In this document: positions 35,749 through 46,437 of the stretch, piece by piece
How positions within the stretch are numbered: the first letter of the stretch is position 1
Layout: each line of letters begins with the position of its first letter
NCBI GenBank assembly: GCA_000585015.1
Contig: JFAX01000003.1
Coordinates: forward strand, 90,767-154,766
Origin: Candidatus Accumulibacter adjunctus
Lineage (GTDB): Bacteria; Pseudomonadota; Gammaproteobacteria; Burkholderiales; Rhodocyclaceae
Length of the DNA stretch: 64,000 nucleotides
Direction of reading: 5' to 3'
Translations under genes and position numbers: made by a program
The notes under the pieces: generated by a model
Seen by the model: the letters and a program-made list of their open reading frames with translations, nothing else
What the model was told of the DNA's origin: nothing
The model's database searches: none

Positions 35749-36380
35749 ACCACGCACAGGCCCGTTCGCGCGGCCGTTTCATCACCTGCGAAGGCATCGA
35801 CGGCGCTGGCAAGAGCAGCCACATCGCGACCATCGTCGCGTTCCTGCGCCGGCGTGGAGCCACCGTCGTCAGCACGCGCGAGCCAGGGGGTACCGCGCTT
35901 GGCGAGAAACTGCGTGCGCTGCTCCTGCACGAAGCCATGCACCTGGAGACCGAGGCGCTGCTCATGTTCGCAGCCCGCCGCGAGCACATTGCGCGAGTCA
36001 TCGAACCGGCTCTCGCGCGTGGCGACTGGGTGGTCTGCGACCGTTTCAGCGACGCAACCCATGCCTATCAGTGTGGTGGGCGCGGTCTCGACCCGGTGAA
36101 GTTCGCGCAACTCGAAAGCTGGGTGCACCCGCTGCTGCAACCGGACCTGAGCCTGCTCTTTGATCTGCCGGCGGCCGTTGCGGCCCGGCGCATTGCTGAC
36201 CAGGCACGCGACCGCGATCGCTTCGAGCTGGAGCAGTTCGAGTTCCACGAGCGAGTCCGCCTCGCCTACCTCGAGCGGGCGCGGTCGGCGGCGCAGCGAA
36301 TCACGGTCATCGACGCCGACCAATCCCCGGAAATAGTCTCGAAACAGATTGAAGAAAGACTTGCAAGCTTATGTTCATGA
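35745..36380 (+). CDS. tmk: Thymidylate kinase
   Basis: 211 residues. Phosphorylates dTMP to dTDP. The P-loop is [10 protein letters not shown] (residues 16-25) and the substrate motif [17 protein letters not shown] is intact, followed by the Arg-rich LID ([10 protein letters not shown]). The start is TTG at 35745, with AAAGGGGG upstream, overlapping the mltG stop; no ATG is available before the P-loop. The 3' end overlaps holB by 10 bases. Confidence 0.95.
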   Translation: MNHAQARSRGRFITCEGIDGAGKSSHIATIVAFLRRRGATVVSTREPGGTALGEKLRALLLHEAMHLETEALLMFAARREHIARVIEPALARGDWVVCDRFSDATHAYQCGGRGLDPVKFAQLESWVHPLLQPDLSLLFDLPAAVAARRIADQARDRDRFELEQFEFHERVRLAYLERARSAAQRITVIDADQSPEIVSKQIEERLASLCS

Positions 36381-37426
36381 ACATTATCGATCTGCACGAT
36401 TCAGTCTGGCAGCAGCTCATGATGCGGCGTGACCGACTGCCGCACGCGCTCCTGATGTGCGGTCGGCAGGGGCTCGGCAAGTTCGACCTTGCCGTTGCCT
36501 TGGCCGCCTCCCTGCTTTGCGAGGAGCGGCGAGATTCGGGCGATGCGTGTGGTCAGTGCCTGGCCTGCGGCTGGCTGGCCCAAGGCAACCACCCGGACCT
36601 TCGCCTGCTGCAACCACAGTCGCTCGCCGTGGTCGCCGGCGATGCCGGCCAGGAAGAAGACCTCGCTGGAGCGAGGAAGCTGAGTCAGCAGATCACGATC
36701 GATCAGGTACGGGCACTCGACGACTTCCTGCACGTCGGCACCCACCGTCACGGCGCGCGCGTGGTGCTCCTCAACCCGGCCGAGGCGATGAATCGCGCAA
36801 CCGCGAATGCTCTTCTCAAGTCACTTGAAGAACCCATCGCAAACACATTGTTCATATTGGTTTCCAGCAACCCACATCGCTTGCTGCCGACGATCCGCAG
36901 TCGCTGCCAGACCGTCAGCGTGCCGTTGCCGCCGCGAGCAGCTGCAGCCGCCTGGCTGCACGACGCTGGCGTGGCCGAGCCGGATGACTGGTTGGCCCTG
37001 GCTGCCGGTGCGCCGCTCCTGGCGCTCGCCCTGAGCAGCAGCGGCGAGCGGAGCCTGGTCGACGCACTTCTGGCCGAAGTCAGCGGCGGGGCGGGAGTGG
37101 ATCCGCTTGCGTCGGCAGCCATACTCGAGCGGGCCATCAAGAACGAGAAGCGCCCGGCGTCGCTGCGCAGATTGCTCGAGTGGGCACAGAAGTGGTTGTT
37201 CGACCTGCTTCTCGCGACCGAAGCGCTGCCGCCGCGCTATTTTGTACGCCAGGCGGCGCTGCTGCAGGGCCTCGCGCGCGGAACCGACAACCGCCGGCTC
37301 TTGGCATTCAGCCGAAAAGCGCTACAATGCAAGGCCCAATGTGAGCAGCCCGTGAACAATCGACTGTTTCTCGAGGACTTCTTTCTCGGCTACGTGCAGG
37401 TTTTCCGAAGCCCGCGCGGGTTGTGA
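36371..37426 (+). CDS. holB: DNA polymerase III delta' subunit
   Basis: 351 residues. Clamp-loader subunit. The modified P-loop [12 protein letters not shown] (residues 30-41) is followed by a four-Cys zinc module ([18 protein letters not shown]). The SRC-type motif is present as TIRSRCQTV, and [10 protein letters not shown] matches helix IV of clamp loaders. ATG 36371 and ATG 36377 are both possible starts; the RBS does not decide. Third gene of the mltG-tmk-holB run. Confidence 0.93.
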   Translation: MFMNIIDLHDSVWQQLMMRRDRLPHALLMCGRQGLGKFDLAVALAASLLCEERRDSGDACGQCLACGWLAQGNHPDLRLLQPQSLAVVAGDAGQEEDLAGARKLSQQITIDQVRALDDFLHVGTHRHGARVVLLNPAEAMNRATANALLKSLEEPIANTLFILVSSNPHRLLPTIRSRCQTVSVPLPPRAAAAAWLHDAGVAEPDDWLALAAGAPLLALALSSSGERSLVDALLAEVSGGAGVDPLASAAILERAIKNEKRPASLRRLLEWAQKWLFDLLLATEALPPRYFVRQAALLQGLARGTDNRRLLAFSRKALQCKAQCEQPVNNRLFLEDFFLGYVQVFRSPRGL

Positions 37427-37523
37427 TGCAATCATCGCGACCCAGGGTTAATGAACGAGTGAGGCATCAGCGAGTGAGCAACGGACTTCGCTCAACTGGG
37501 CGAGCGATCGCTTCCAAGTGAAG

Positions 37524-37904
37524 ATGGCAGAGACCGACATCGGCAAGGCAGCGCCTGTGACGCCGCCGCGCCCCAGCGTTCTGTCGCTGAACATCAACTC
37601 GAAGTCGGCACTCTACGCGGCCTACATGCCGCTGTTGCGCAATGGCGGCATCTTCATCCCAACAACCCGCAACTATTCGATTGGTGACGATGTCTTCATG
37701 CTGCTGTCGCTGATGGACGATCCCGCCAAGCTGCCGATCGCCGGCACGGTCGTCTGGATCACTCCGGCTGGCGCTCAGAACAGCAAGGCACAGGGAATTG
37801 GCGTGCAGTTCAAGAACGACGAAAGCGGCGCCGAGGCACGCCGGCGCATCGAGGGTCTACTGGGCGGTGTGATGCAGTCGGGCCGCCCGACGCACACCAT
37901 CTGA
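37524..37904 (+). CDS. pilZ: PilZ domain protein (type IV pilus-type)
   Basis: 126 residues from ATG 37524. RPSVLSLNINSKSALYAAYMPLLRNGGIFIPTTRNYSIGD matches the short PilZ proteins needed for type IV pilus assembly. The RxxxR c-di-GMP motif of other PilZ domains is not evident, in keeping with this non-binding subfamily. It follows holB, the usual place for this gene in pseudomonads and betaproteobacteria, 97 bases downstream. GTG 37518 is an alternative start. Confidence 0.88.
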   Translation: MAETDIGKAAPVTPPRPSVLSLNINSKSALYAAYMPLLRNGGIFIPTTRNYSIGDDVFMLLSLMDDPAKLPIAGTVVWITPAGAQNSKAQGIGVQFKNDESGAEARRRIEGLLGGVMQSGRPTHTI

Positions 37905-37914
37905 TGGCCGGCCG

Positions 37915-38697
37915 ATGTTGGTTGACTCGCACTGCCATCTCGACTTTCCGCAGCTGGCCGATGACATCGAGCAGATCATCGGGCAGATGCGTGCCAATGA
38001 CGTCGGTTGCGCGCTCTGTATCGGCGTCACCCTGGAGCGTCTGGCCGGGGTTCTGCAGCTGGCCGATACCTGGCCGATGCTGCTGGCAACGGTTGGTGTA
38101 CACCCGGAGGAAACCGGCGTCCGCGAACCAACGGTCGAGGACCTGGTGGGTCTTGCGGCACACCCGCGAGTGGTGGCGATCGGCGAGACCGGACTGGACT
38201 ACTACTGGCACAAGGATGCTCCGGAATGGCAGCGTGAGCGCTTCCGTACCCACATCCGGGCAGCCCGCGTGACCCGCAAACCGCTGGTGATCCATACCCG
38301 GGAAGCGGCAGCCGACACGCTGCGGCTCATGGCCGATGAGGGCGCCGGTGAGGTGGGCGGCATCATGCACTGCTTCACCGAAAGCTGGCAGATCGCCGCG
38401 GCAGCACTCGACCTCGGCTTCCACATCTCGCTCTCCGGCATCGTCACGTTCAAGAAAGCGCTCACGGTCAGAGAGGTCGCTCTGCGCGTGCCGCTGGATC
38501 GTCTCCTGGTCGAGACCGACTCACCCTATCTGGCGCCGGTGCCCTGCCGTGGCAAGACGAACCAGCCTGCCTACGTCCGCCATGTCGCTGAAGAGGTCGC
38601 ACGCCTGCGTGGCCTCAGCTATCAACAGGTCGCCGACGCGACGACGGCCAATTTCTTCAATCTCTTTCCTGAAGCCCGAACAAAGGTTGCCCAATGA
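37915..38697 (+). CDS. TatD-family metal-dependent deoxyribonuclease (YcfH-like)
   Basis: 260 residues. The first metal motif DSHCHLDFP opens the protein, followed by GETGLDYYW, KPLVIHTREA, GGIMHCFTES and VETDSPYLAPVP, all conserved in TatD/YcfH. Expected role is 3'-5' nuclease or deacylase activity in quality control. It follows pilZ by 10 bases and overlaps the ankyrin gene by 4 (ATGA), in line with the holB-pilZ-tatD order known elsewhere. Confidence 0.93.
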   Translation: MLVDSHCHLDFPQLADDIEQIIGQMRANDVGCALCIGVTLERLAGVLQLADTWPMLLATVGVHPEETGVREPTVEDLVGLAAHPRVVAIGETGLDYYWHKDAPEWQRERFRTHIRAARVTRKPLVIHTREAAADTLRLMADEGAGEVGGIMHCFTESWQIAAAALDLGFHISLSGIVTFKKALTVREVALRVPLDRLLVETDSPYLAPVPCRGKTNQPAYVRHVAEEVARLRGLSYQQVADATTANFFNLFPEARTKVAQ

Positions 38698-39350
38698 AGA
38701 TTCTTGCGTTCCTGTTTGCGTTGTGGATTCCGACCATGGCCGCGGCCGGTGCCTATGAAGACATGGAGGAGGCCCTGATCTCCGGCAATACGGCCTGGGC
38801 CATCCAGCTGATCAACCGCGGCATGGACGTCAATTCGGTGGACGCAGCCGGCAATACGCTGCTGATGCAGTGCGTGCAGCGCGAGAACCTGGATTTTCTC
38901 GACTATCTCGTGAAACGGCGTGCACGGCTGAACACCCGCAACCGCAACGGTGAGACCGCCCTCAGCCTGGCCGCCTACAAGGGCCTGCTGCCTTTCGTCA
39001 AGCGCCTCGTCGAAGCGGGCGCCGACGTCAACCTCTATGGCTGGTCGCCCCTGATCTACGCTGCGTTCAGCGGCCGTACGGCAGTGGCCGAATACCTTCT
39101 CACCAAGGGAGCTGAAGTGAATGCGACGACCCCGAACGGGTCGACAGCGCTACTGTTCGCCGCCCGCTTCGGACACATCGAGATCGTCGAGCTGCTGCTG
39201 CAGAACAAGGCGGACCCCAACATGGCCAATGATCGGGGGGCAACGGCGATCGACTGGGCGCTGAAGTCCGAGAATACCGACATCGCAGACCTGCTGCGCA
39301 AGGCTGGCGGACGCGCCGGCACCCCGCCGGCGAACCCGGCTTCACGCTGA
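38694..39350 (+). CDS. Exported ankyrin-repeat protein
   Basis: 218 residues. Signal peptide MKILAFLFALWIPTMAAAGA, then about five ankyrin repeats (for example NRNGETALSLAAYKGLLPFVKRLVEAGADVN and NGSTALLFAARFGHIEIVELLLQNKADPN). It is probably periplasmic and mediates protein contacts. Translationally coupled to tatD by an ATGA overlap. The 3' end overlaps the convergent exonuclease gene by 9 bases. Confidence 0.88.
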   Translation: MKILAFLFALWIPTMAAAGAYEDMEEALISGNTAWAIQLINRGMDVNSVDAAGNTLLMQCVQRENLDFLDYLVKRRARLNTRNRNGETALSLAAYKGLLPFVKRLVEAGADVNLYGWSPLIYAAFSGRTAVAEYLLTKGAEVNATTPNGSTALLFAARFGHIEIVELLLQNKADPNMANDRGATAIDWALKSENTDIADLLRKAGGRAGTPPANPASR

Positions 39351-40799
39351 AAGAGCGTTCAGGGGTCGGACGACCACCTTGCCCGTGTTCAGGGTGCGAC
39401 TGAGGATCCGGTAGACCTCCGGATCGAAGTCCTGTCGGAAGGGTCCGGCAGCCAGCAGCGTCTGCAGACCCGCATCGTCCTGCACCGTGCCGAGCAGCCG
39501 CCAGCGGTGGACGACGTGGATGTCCTGGCGCATGCCGAAATCGTCGCGCTCGATCAAAGCGACCGGGCCGCGGTAGGACCAGTTTCTGATCTTCAGGCGG
39601 GCCAGCGCGCTCATCAGTCGAGCGCCGTGCTGCAGCGACGATTCCTTGCCGATGCAGGCGCCGCGGCAGTTCTTTTGCCGATAGGCAGTGCACGCAGCGA
39701 CCGCTTGCTCGATGCCGAGCTGTTTCTGACACAGTTGATGCGCTTCGGCCAGCACGCGCAGCGAGCGCTGCGCTTCGCGGCGGTTGACGTATATCCCGAA
39801 GAGGTCGTCGGCGACAGCGAAATCCAGTTCGTCGGCAAATACCAGTCGCAACCTGCAGTCGCCCGATGCGGGCGAGTGCAACTGCCAAGAACAGAGCTCG
39901 TTGGCCGGCGGCAGGTGCCGGGCGGTGCCGCCGCTGCCCGCCGCTGCTTTCGCCGATGTGGTCAGCGGCGCCGAGCGCGCGTAGCGCAGCTCATGCAGAC
40001 GCGCACCCAACTCGCCGGCCGCCTCACGCCACTCGATTCGCCAGGTCTCGCGGTAGAGCGCCTTGTCGCGGCTGCCGGCAGCGAAGTGAGCGAGCACGTG
40101 GTGCCGCAGGTTGTCGCTGCGACGCGCGAGCAGGAGGCGACCGTCCGCACCATAGAACGCGTAGGCGCCCGGCGCCTCGGGGAGGTCGTCGAGCGCGGTC
40201 GGATCGAGTTGCGGTGGCAGTTCGGGACGGCCGACGATCGCTCCCACGGCATCGCTGATCGTCGCTGCGGGCAGCTGACGGTGCCAGCATTGCCAAAGGC
40301 TCCAGAGCAGCCGCGCGTCGGCAAGCGCCCGATGCCGCCCGCCGCCTGCAGTCAGACCATGCCGTTCAACGAGCGTGTCGAGGTTGTGCCGGTGATGCTC
40401 GGGGTAGAGCTTGCGTGACAGCTTGACGGTGCACAGGCTCGGCTGCCGAAAGTCCACCCCGATCCGGCCGAATTCTCCCTTCAGGAAACCATAATCGAAG
40501 CGCGCGTTGTGCGCGACGAACAGTCTCCCGCGCAATCGATCGAGCAGTTCATGGGCAATCTGGCGGAAGGTCGGTGCCGGTCGCAGCATGGCCTCGCTGA
40601 TGCCGGTGAGACTGGTGATGAACGGCGACAGCGGCACCCCGGGATTCACCAGTACACTCCATTCGCGGACACCGGTCGAGTCGACCTCGACCAGACCAAT
40701 CTCGATGATCCGGTCGTTGGCGAAGTTGGCACCGCTCGTCTCGAGGTCGACGAAGACCATTGGCTCCGGTGCGAAAAGCCGCGAGTCATCGACCGACAT
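39342..40799 (-). CDS. DEDDh 3'-5' exonuclease fused to degenerate GIY-YIG domain
   Basis: 485 residues. The N-terminal domain (to ~190) is DnaQ/epsilon-like with all acidic motifs: FVDLETSG, HNARFDYGFL and HRALADARLL. The C-terminal half is UvrC/Cho-like: LPEAPGAYAFYGADGRLLLARRSDNLRHHVLAHF occupies the GIY-YIG position, then KNCRGACIGKESSLQHGARL resembles the Cys-rich loop. The second half of GIY-YIG (usually Y-[IV]-G-K) reads LLARR, so nuclease activity of that domain is doubtful. DnaQ-UvrC fusions occur in betaproteobacteria. Likely a DNA-repair factor. Confidence 0.85.
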   Translation of the reverse strand: MSVDDSRLFAPEPMVFVDLETSGANFANDRIIEIGLVEVDSTGVREWSVLVNPGVPLSPFITSLTGISEAMLRPAPTFRQIAHELLDRLRGRLFVAHNARFDYGFLKGEFGRIGVDFRQPSLCTVKLSRKLYPEHHRHNLDTLVERHGLTAGGGRHRALADARLLWSLWQCWHRQLPAATISDAVGAIVGRPELPPQLDPTALDDLPEAPGAYAFYGADGRLLLARRSDNLRHHVLAHFAAGSRDKALYRETWRIEWREAAGELGARLHELRYARSAPLTTSAKAAAGSGGTARHLPPANELCSWQLHSPASGDCRLRLVFADELDFAVADDLFGIYVNRREAQRSLRVLAEAHQLCQKQLGIEQAVAACTAYRQKNCRGACIGKESSLQHGARLMSALARLKIRNWSYRGPVALIERDDFGMRQDIHVVHRWRLLGTVQDDAGLQTLLAAGPFRQDFDPEVYRILSRTLNTGKVVVRPLNALSA

Positions 40800-40811
40800 C
40801 GCGGCAGCGGT

Positions 40812-41696
40812 TCAGCGCTGGCTGCGGCTGGCAACCGCGGCGATGGCGTCGGCGAACACTTCGGTCAAGGCGAGCGGGAAATCATGTGCCATCCCTTCGA
40901 TGACGCGCAACTCCGCGGCAGGAATGTGTGCGGCCACGTCCTCACCGCAGGCGAGCGGTATCAACGGGTCATCGGCGCCGTGCAGCACGAGCGTCGGGGC
41001 TTTGATCGTCGCCAGCAGTGCGCGTCGGTCGCCACTGGCAAGAAAGGCCGCCAGTTGCCGGGTCACTCCGCGCGGATGGAAGCCGCGCTCGTGCTCCTCG
41101 ACAAACTGACTGCGGAGGCGATCCGGGCAACTCGGATAGTCCGGGCTGGCAACCGCCAGTTGGCGCCTGATCGCGTCCTCGATCAGACTCTCCCGGTCGC
41201 GTGCCGCAGGCAATGGCGCGAGCAGGGCCTGTGCAGCCTCGGAACTCGGACGCGGCAGGTCCGGATGGCTGCTGGTCGACATGATGCTGGTCAGCGACAG
41301 GCAGCGCTCCGGGTAGCGGGCCGCGACGATCTGAGCGATGGCGCCGCCCATCGATGCGCCAACCATGTGCGCTGCCTCGATTCCCAGTGCGTCCAGCAGG
41401 CCAATGCAGTCCGCCGCCATGTCCTCGAGCGAATATGGGGCGTCCGGCGCCACGCCGCGTCGTAGGGCACGGCCGATGTCCGGAACTCCCGCCTCGTCGA
41501 GCTTGCTCGACAGGCCGCAGTCACGGTTGTCGAAACGCAGCACGCGATAGCCGCGCTCAACCAGAGCTTGACAGAGTTCGACATTCCAGCGGCTCAGTTG
41601 GGCACCCAGTCCCATGATCAGCAGGATCGCGGGCGCCGTCTCGTTACCGAAGGACTCGTACTCGATTTGCAGGTTGTTGGCGGTCACGATGGGCAT
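40812..41696 (-). CDS. Alpha/beta-fold hydrolase
   Basis: 294 residues. Nucleophile elbow GASMGG, with the oxyanion-type LLIMGLGAQLSRW near the N-terminus, acid in LHGADDPLIPL and His in IEGMAHDFP. The sequence resembles the broad esterase/epoxide-hydrolase-like group, not PHA depolymerases specifically. FRFDNRDCGLSS is typical of the family. No substrate can be inferred. Twelve bases downstream of its stop begins the exonuclease start, so both may be on one transcript. Confidence 0.8.
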   Translation of the reverse strand: MPIVTANNLQIEYESFGNETAPAILLIMGLGAQLSRWNVELCQALVERGYRVLRFDNRDCGLSSKLDEAGVPDIGRALRRGVAPDAPYSLEDMAADCIGLLDALGIEAAHMVGASMGGAIAQIVAARYPERCLSLTSIMSTSSHPDLPRPSSEAAQALLAPLPAARDRESLIEDAIRRQLAVASPDYPSCPDRLRSQFVEEHERGFHPRGVTRQLAAFLASGDRRALLATIKAPTLVLHGADDPLIPLACGEDVAAHIPAAELRVIEGMAHDFPLALTEVFADAIAAVASRSQR

Positions 41697-42075
41697 GGCG
41701 AGCGGTCCCGGAGATGTGGCTGGCTAGGATATCGACAGCACGCGAATCTACCACTGTTTGCAGCGGCCGCGAACCCGATGCCCGCCGCGAACGCCGCCAT
41801 TCCGGACCGGGCACGGCATTGCGATGCCTGCTGCGCCGTCGTCGTCGGGAACTGTCGTCCGGCGCAACCAACCGGGTGCCACCGACACATCCGCCCCCAC
41901 TCGTGACTACCGATAATTTGTATTATGTAAATTTGTAGATTCCGGGTTGCAGCCCTGTCAGCAGGCAAGCCCTTGGTCCTTGCGTGCCTCCGTGTGCCGC
42001 GCCGCTGCCCCGCCCCATTCGACTCACAAGCCCCGCGGGTCATGTGGCAGAGCGCAGCGAGCGGGATCCGTTGCT
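41697..42075. other. Intergenic region with AT-rich island
   Basis: 379 bases without a convincing gene, between aacS (upstream on the minus strand) and the hydrolase. An AT-rich island at about 41908-41937 contains a repeated AAATTTG/AATTTG and TATTATG. On the minus strand it gives CATAAT, a candidate -10 for the hydrolase gene. The rest is GC-rich and featureless to my eye; the track ORFs through it look like shadows or spurious frames. Confidence 0.45.
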
Positions 42076-44055
<1,980 letters not shown>

Positions 44056-44067
44056 CGCCCCTCCTCC

Positions 44068-44475
44068 TCAGGCCGGCAGCTCGGCCCGCAGCGTTTCGGG
44101 AATCGGCACCGACTTGCCGCTTGCGACATCCATCCAGACGATCTTCGAGTCGCCGGTGGCGTAGATCGTCGGTGATCCCTGCAGGCTGATCTCGTAGTGC
44201 GTCGGCACGCTGCTGCGACCCGGATGCCCACAGTACATCCGGACCTCGACCACCCCGGGATAATTCAGCGGGACCAGGAAAGTGCAACTGGCGTTGATGA
44301 TCACGGGCGCCGATCCGTGCGGCATGACCCGGAAGCCGAGCCGCTCGAGGAACTCGACGCGGGCCTGCTCCATGTAGCGAAAATAAACCGTGTTGTTGAC
44401 GTGCCCATAAGCATCCATGTCGCCCCAACGGATGGGGATCAGGCACGTCTGGACGAGCTTTGTCTGGTTCTGCAT
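44068..44475 (-). CDS. Hotdog acyl-CoA thioesterase (4HBT family)
   Basis: 135 residues. The family motif is IRWGDMDAYGHVNNTVYFRYMEQARVEFL, with the catalytic Asp in GDMDAYGHVNN. Hydrolyses acyl-CoA to free acid. I chose ATG 44475 because GGGAAACACC precedes it, as in fpr. It may drain acyl-CoA intermediates alongside AacS, 12 bases downstream, and the acyl-CoA dehydrogenase, 113 bases upstream. Confidence 0.87.
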   Translation of the reverse strand: MQNQTKLVQTCLIPIRWGDMDAYGHVNNTVYFRYMEQARVEFLERLGFRVMPHGSAPVIINASCTFLVPLNYPGVVEVRMYCGHPGRSSVPTHYEISLQGSPTIYATGDSKIVWMDVASGKSVPIPETLRAELPA

Positions 44476-44588
44476 GGTGTTTCCCACGATATTTACGGCG
44501 GTCTTGCCCGCGCCTGGTCGCCCGCCCACTCCCACCGCCAGCCCGCGCTGCAGGGCTGGCGGCGGTGTGTTGCAAGCTGCACCACGCC

Positions 44589-46382
44589 TCAGAACATGTC
44601 TTCCGGCAGCGCGAGCACACCGGCGGCACCATCGGTCACGCTGCTGGCGAGACCACTGGCCTGCGACAGCACGTGGTCGGCATAGAAGCGGGCGGTGCCG
44701 ATCTTCGCCGGGTAGAAGGGGTCGGCATCGCCGGCATCGATCTTCGTCTGCGCGACCAGCGCGGCACGCGCCATCTGCCAGCCACCCGCAACGACACCGA
44801 GCAGCATCAGGAACGGCACGGCACCGGCGGACGCTGCGCGGACATCCTTGCCGTAATTGGCGACGAGCCACTCGCCCGCCGCGGCGAGCGCATCGATCGC
44901 CGCCGAGAAGCGTCGCTGCAGCGCGGCGAAGTCGTCGCCCGAACGAGCGCCGAGCTCGCCGGCAACGCCGCGCATCAGGCCGATGACCGCCTGCAGTGTC
45001 GCCCCCCCCTCGCGCGCCATCTTGCGGCCGATGAGGTCGTTGGCCTGAATGCCGGTGGTTCCCTCGTAGATCGTCGAAATCTGCGCGTCGCGCAGATGCT
45101 GCGCGGCGCCGGTTTCCTCGACGTAGCCCATGCCGCCGTGTACCTGGACGCCGATCGAAGCCATGCTGACCCCGGACTCGGTGCTCCAGCCCTTGACGAC
45201 GGGAATCATCAGGTCGACGAAAGCTTGGTTGCGCTTGCGCTCGCCCGCATCCGGATGGTGCACGGCGGCGTCGTGCGCAGCCGCAACGACGTACGCCAGC
45301 GCCCGCGTTGCCTCGGCACGCGATTTCATGGTCATCAACATGCGGCGCACATCCGGATGCCGGATGATCGGCACCTTCGGCCCGCCGCGAACCCCGATGT
45401 CGGTGCACTGGATGCGATCGCGAGCGTAGTCGCGCGCACGCTGGTAGGCCCTCTCGCAAGCCGCGACACCCTCCAGTCCGACGCCGAAACGGGCGGCATT
45501 CATCATGATGAACATGTACTCGAGGCCGCGATTCTCTTCGCCGACCAGATGGCCGACTGCCCCCGCGTGGTCGCCAAAGGCCATGATCGCCGTCGGGCTG
45601 GCATGAATTCCGAGCTTGTGCTCGATCGACACGCAGTACGCGTCATTGCGCGCACCGAGGCTGCCGTCCGCGTTGACCATGAACTTCGGCACGATGAACA
45701 GCGAGATCCCCTTTACCCCTTCCGGCGCGGTTGGCGTCCGCGCCAGGACGAGATGGACGATGTTCTCGGCCAAGTCGTGTTCGCCATAGGTGATGAAGAT
45801 CTTCTGCCCGCAGATCCGGTAGCTGCCGTCGTCCTGTGGCTCGGCGCGCGTGCGGACGGCAGCGAGGTCGGAACCGGCATTCGGCTCGGTGAGGTTCATC
45901 GTCCCGGTCCATACGCCACTGACCATCTTCTCGACGTAGGTTCGCTTCAGTTCCTCGCTGCCGGAGAGGACCAGAGCCTCGATCGCCCCGCTGGTCAGCA
46001 GCGGGCACAGCGAAAAGGAATGATTGGCAGACTTCCACATCTCGCCGACCGCAGCCGCAACGACCTTCGGCAGTCCCTGTCCGCCCCACTCGGGCTCGCT
46101 GCCGAGCGCCGTCCACCCGCTCTCGGCAAACAGTCTGTAAGCTTCCTTGAAGCCGGCAGGCATGGTCACCGTCTTGTCGTGCCAGCGAGCGCCTTCCTGG
46201 TCACCAGGCCAATTGAGCGGTGACAGGACCTCCTCGGCAAAGCGCGCCGCTTCCTCGAGAACGGCGTCGACGAGGTCCGGGGTCGCTTCCTCGCAACCCG
46301 GCAGCTGTGCCACCTGCTCGAGTCCGGCAAGTTCCTTGAGAACGAACTGCATGTCGCGTACCGGGGCAATGTATTCACTCAT
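44589..46382 (-). CDS. Acyl-CoA dehydrogenase (DmdC-like, with C-terminal extension)
   Basis: 597 residues, longer than short-chain acyl-CoA dehydrogenases (~380) because of an N-terminal segment and a C-terminal acetyl-CoA-dehydrogenase extension, as in DmdC-type enzymes. MNLTEPNAGSDLAAVRT and the region QISTIYEGTTGIQANDLIGRK, which carries the catalytic Glu, are intact. Oxidises an acyl-CoA and passes electrons to ETF, encoded by etfAB a few kb upstream on the same strand. Substrate (methylthiopropionyl-CoA or fatty acyl-CoA) is not determinable here. Confidence 0.88.
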   Translation of the reverse strand: MSEYIAPVRDMQFVLKELAGLEQVAQLPGCEEATPDLVDAVLEEAARFAEEVLSPLNWPGDQEGARWHDKTVTMPAGFKEAYRLFAESGWTALGSEPEWGGQGLPKVVAAAVGEMWKSANHSFSLCPLLTSGAIEALVLSGSEELKRTYVEKMVSGVWTGTMNLTEPNAGSDLAAVRTRAEPQDDGSYRICGQKIFITYGEHDLAENIVHLVLARTPTAPEGVKGISLFIVPKFMVNADGSLGARNDAYCVSIEHKLGIHASPTAIMAFGDHAGAVGHLVGEENRGLEYMFIMMNAARFGVGLEGVAACERAYQRARDYARDRIQCTDIGVRGGPKVPIIRHPDVRRMLMTMKSRAEATRALAYVVAAAHDAAVHHPDAGERKRNQAFVDLMIPVVKGWSTESGVSMASIGVQVHGGMGYVEETGAAQHLRDAQISTIYEGTTGIQANDLIGRKMAREGGATLQAVIGLMRGVAGELGARSGDDFAALQRRFSAAIDALAAAGEWLVANYGKDVRAASAGAVPFLMLLGVVAGGWQMARAALVAQTKIDAGDADPFYPAKIGTARFYADHVLSQASGLASSVTDGAAGVLALPEDMF

Positions 46383-46437
46383 CTGTTTCTCCTTTCATGG
46401 CTGTTTTCGGGATGTCTTTCGGGGCACTTCGGAACGC

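Noticed and set aside
33502-35757. 751-residue minus-strand ORF containing ygfZ
   Set aside because: The N-terminal ~400 residues are antisense to mltG and the intergenic region; YgfZ starts at 34557.
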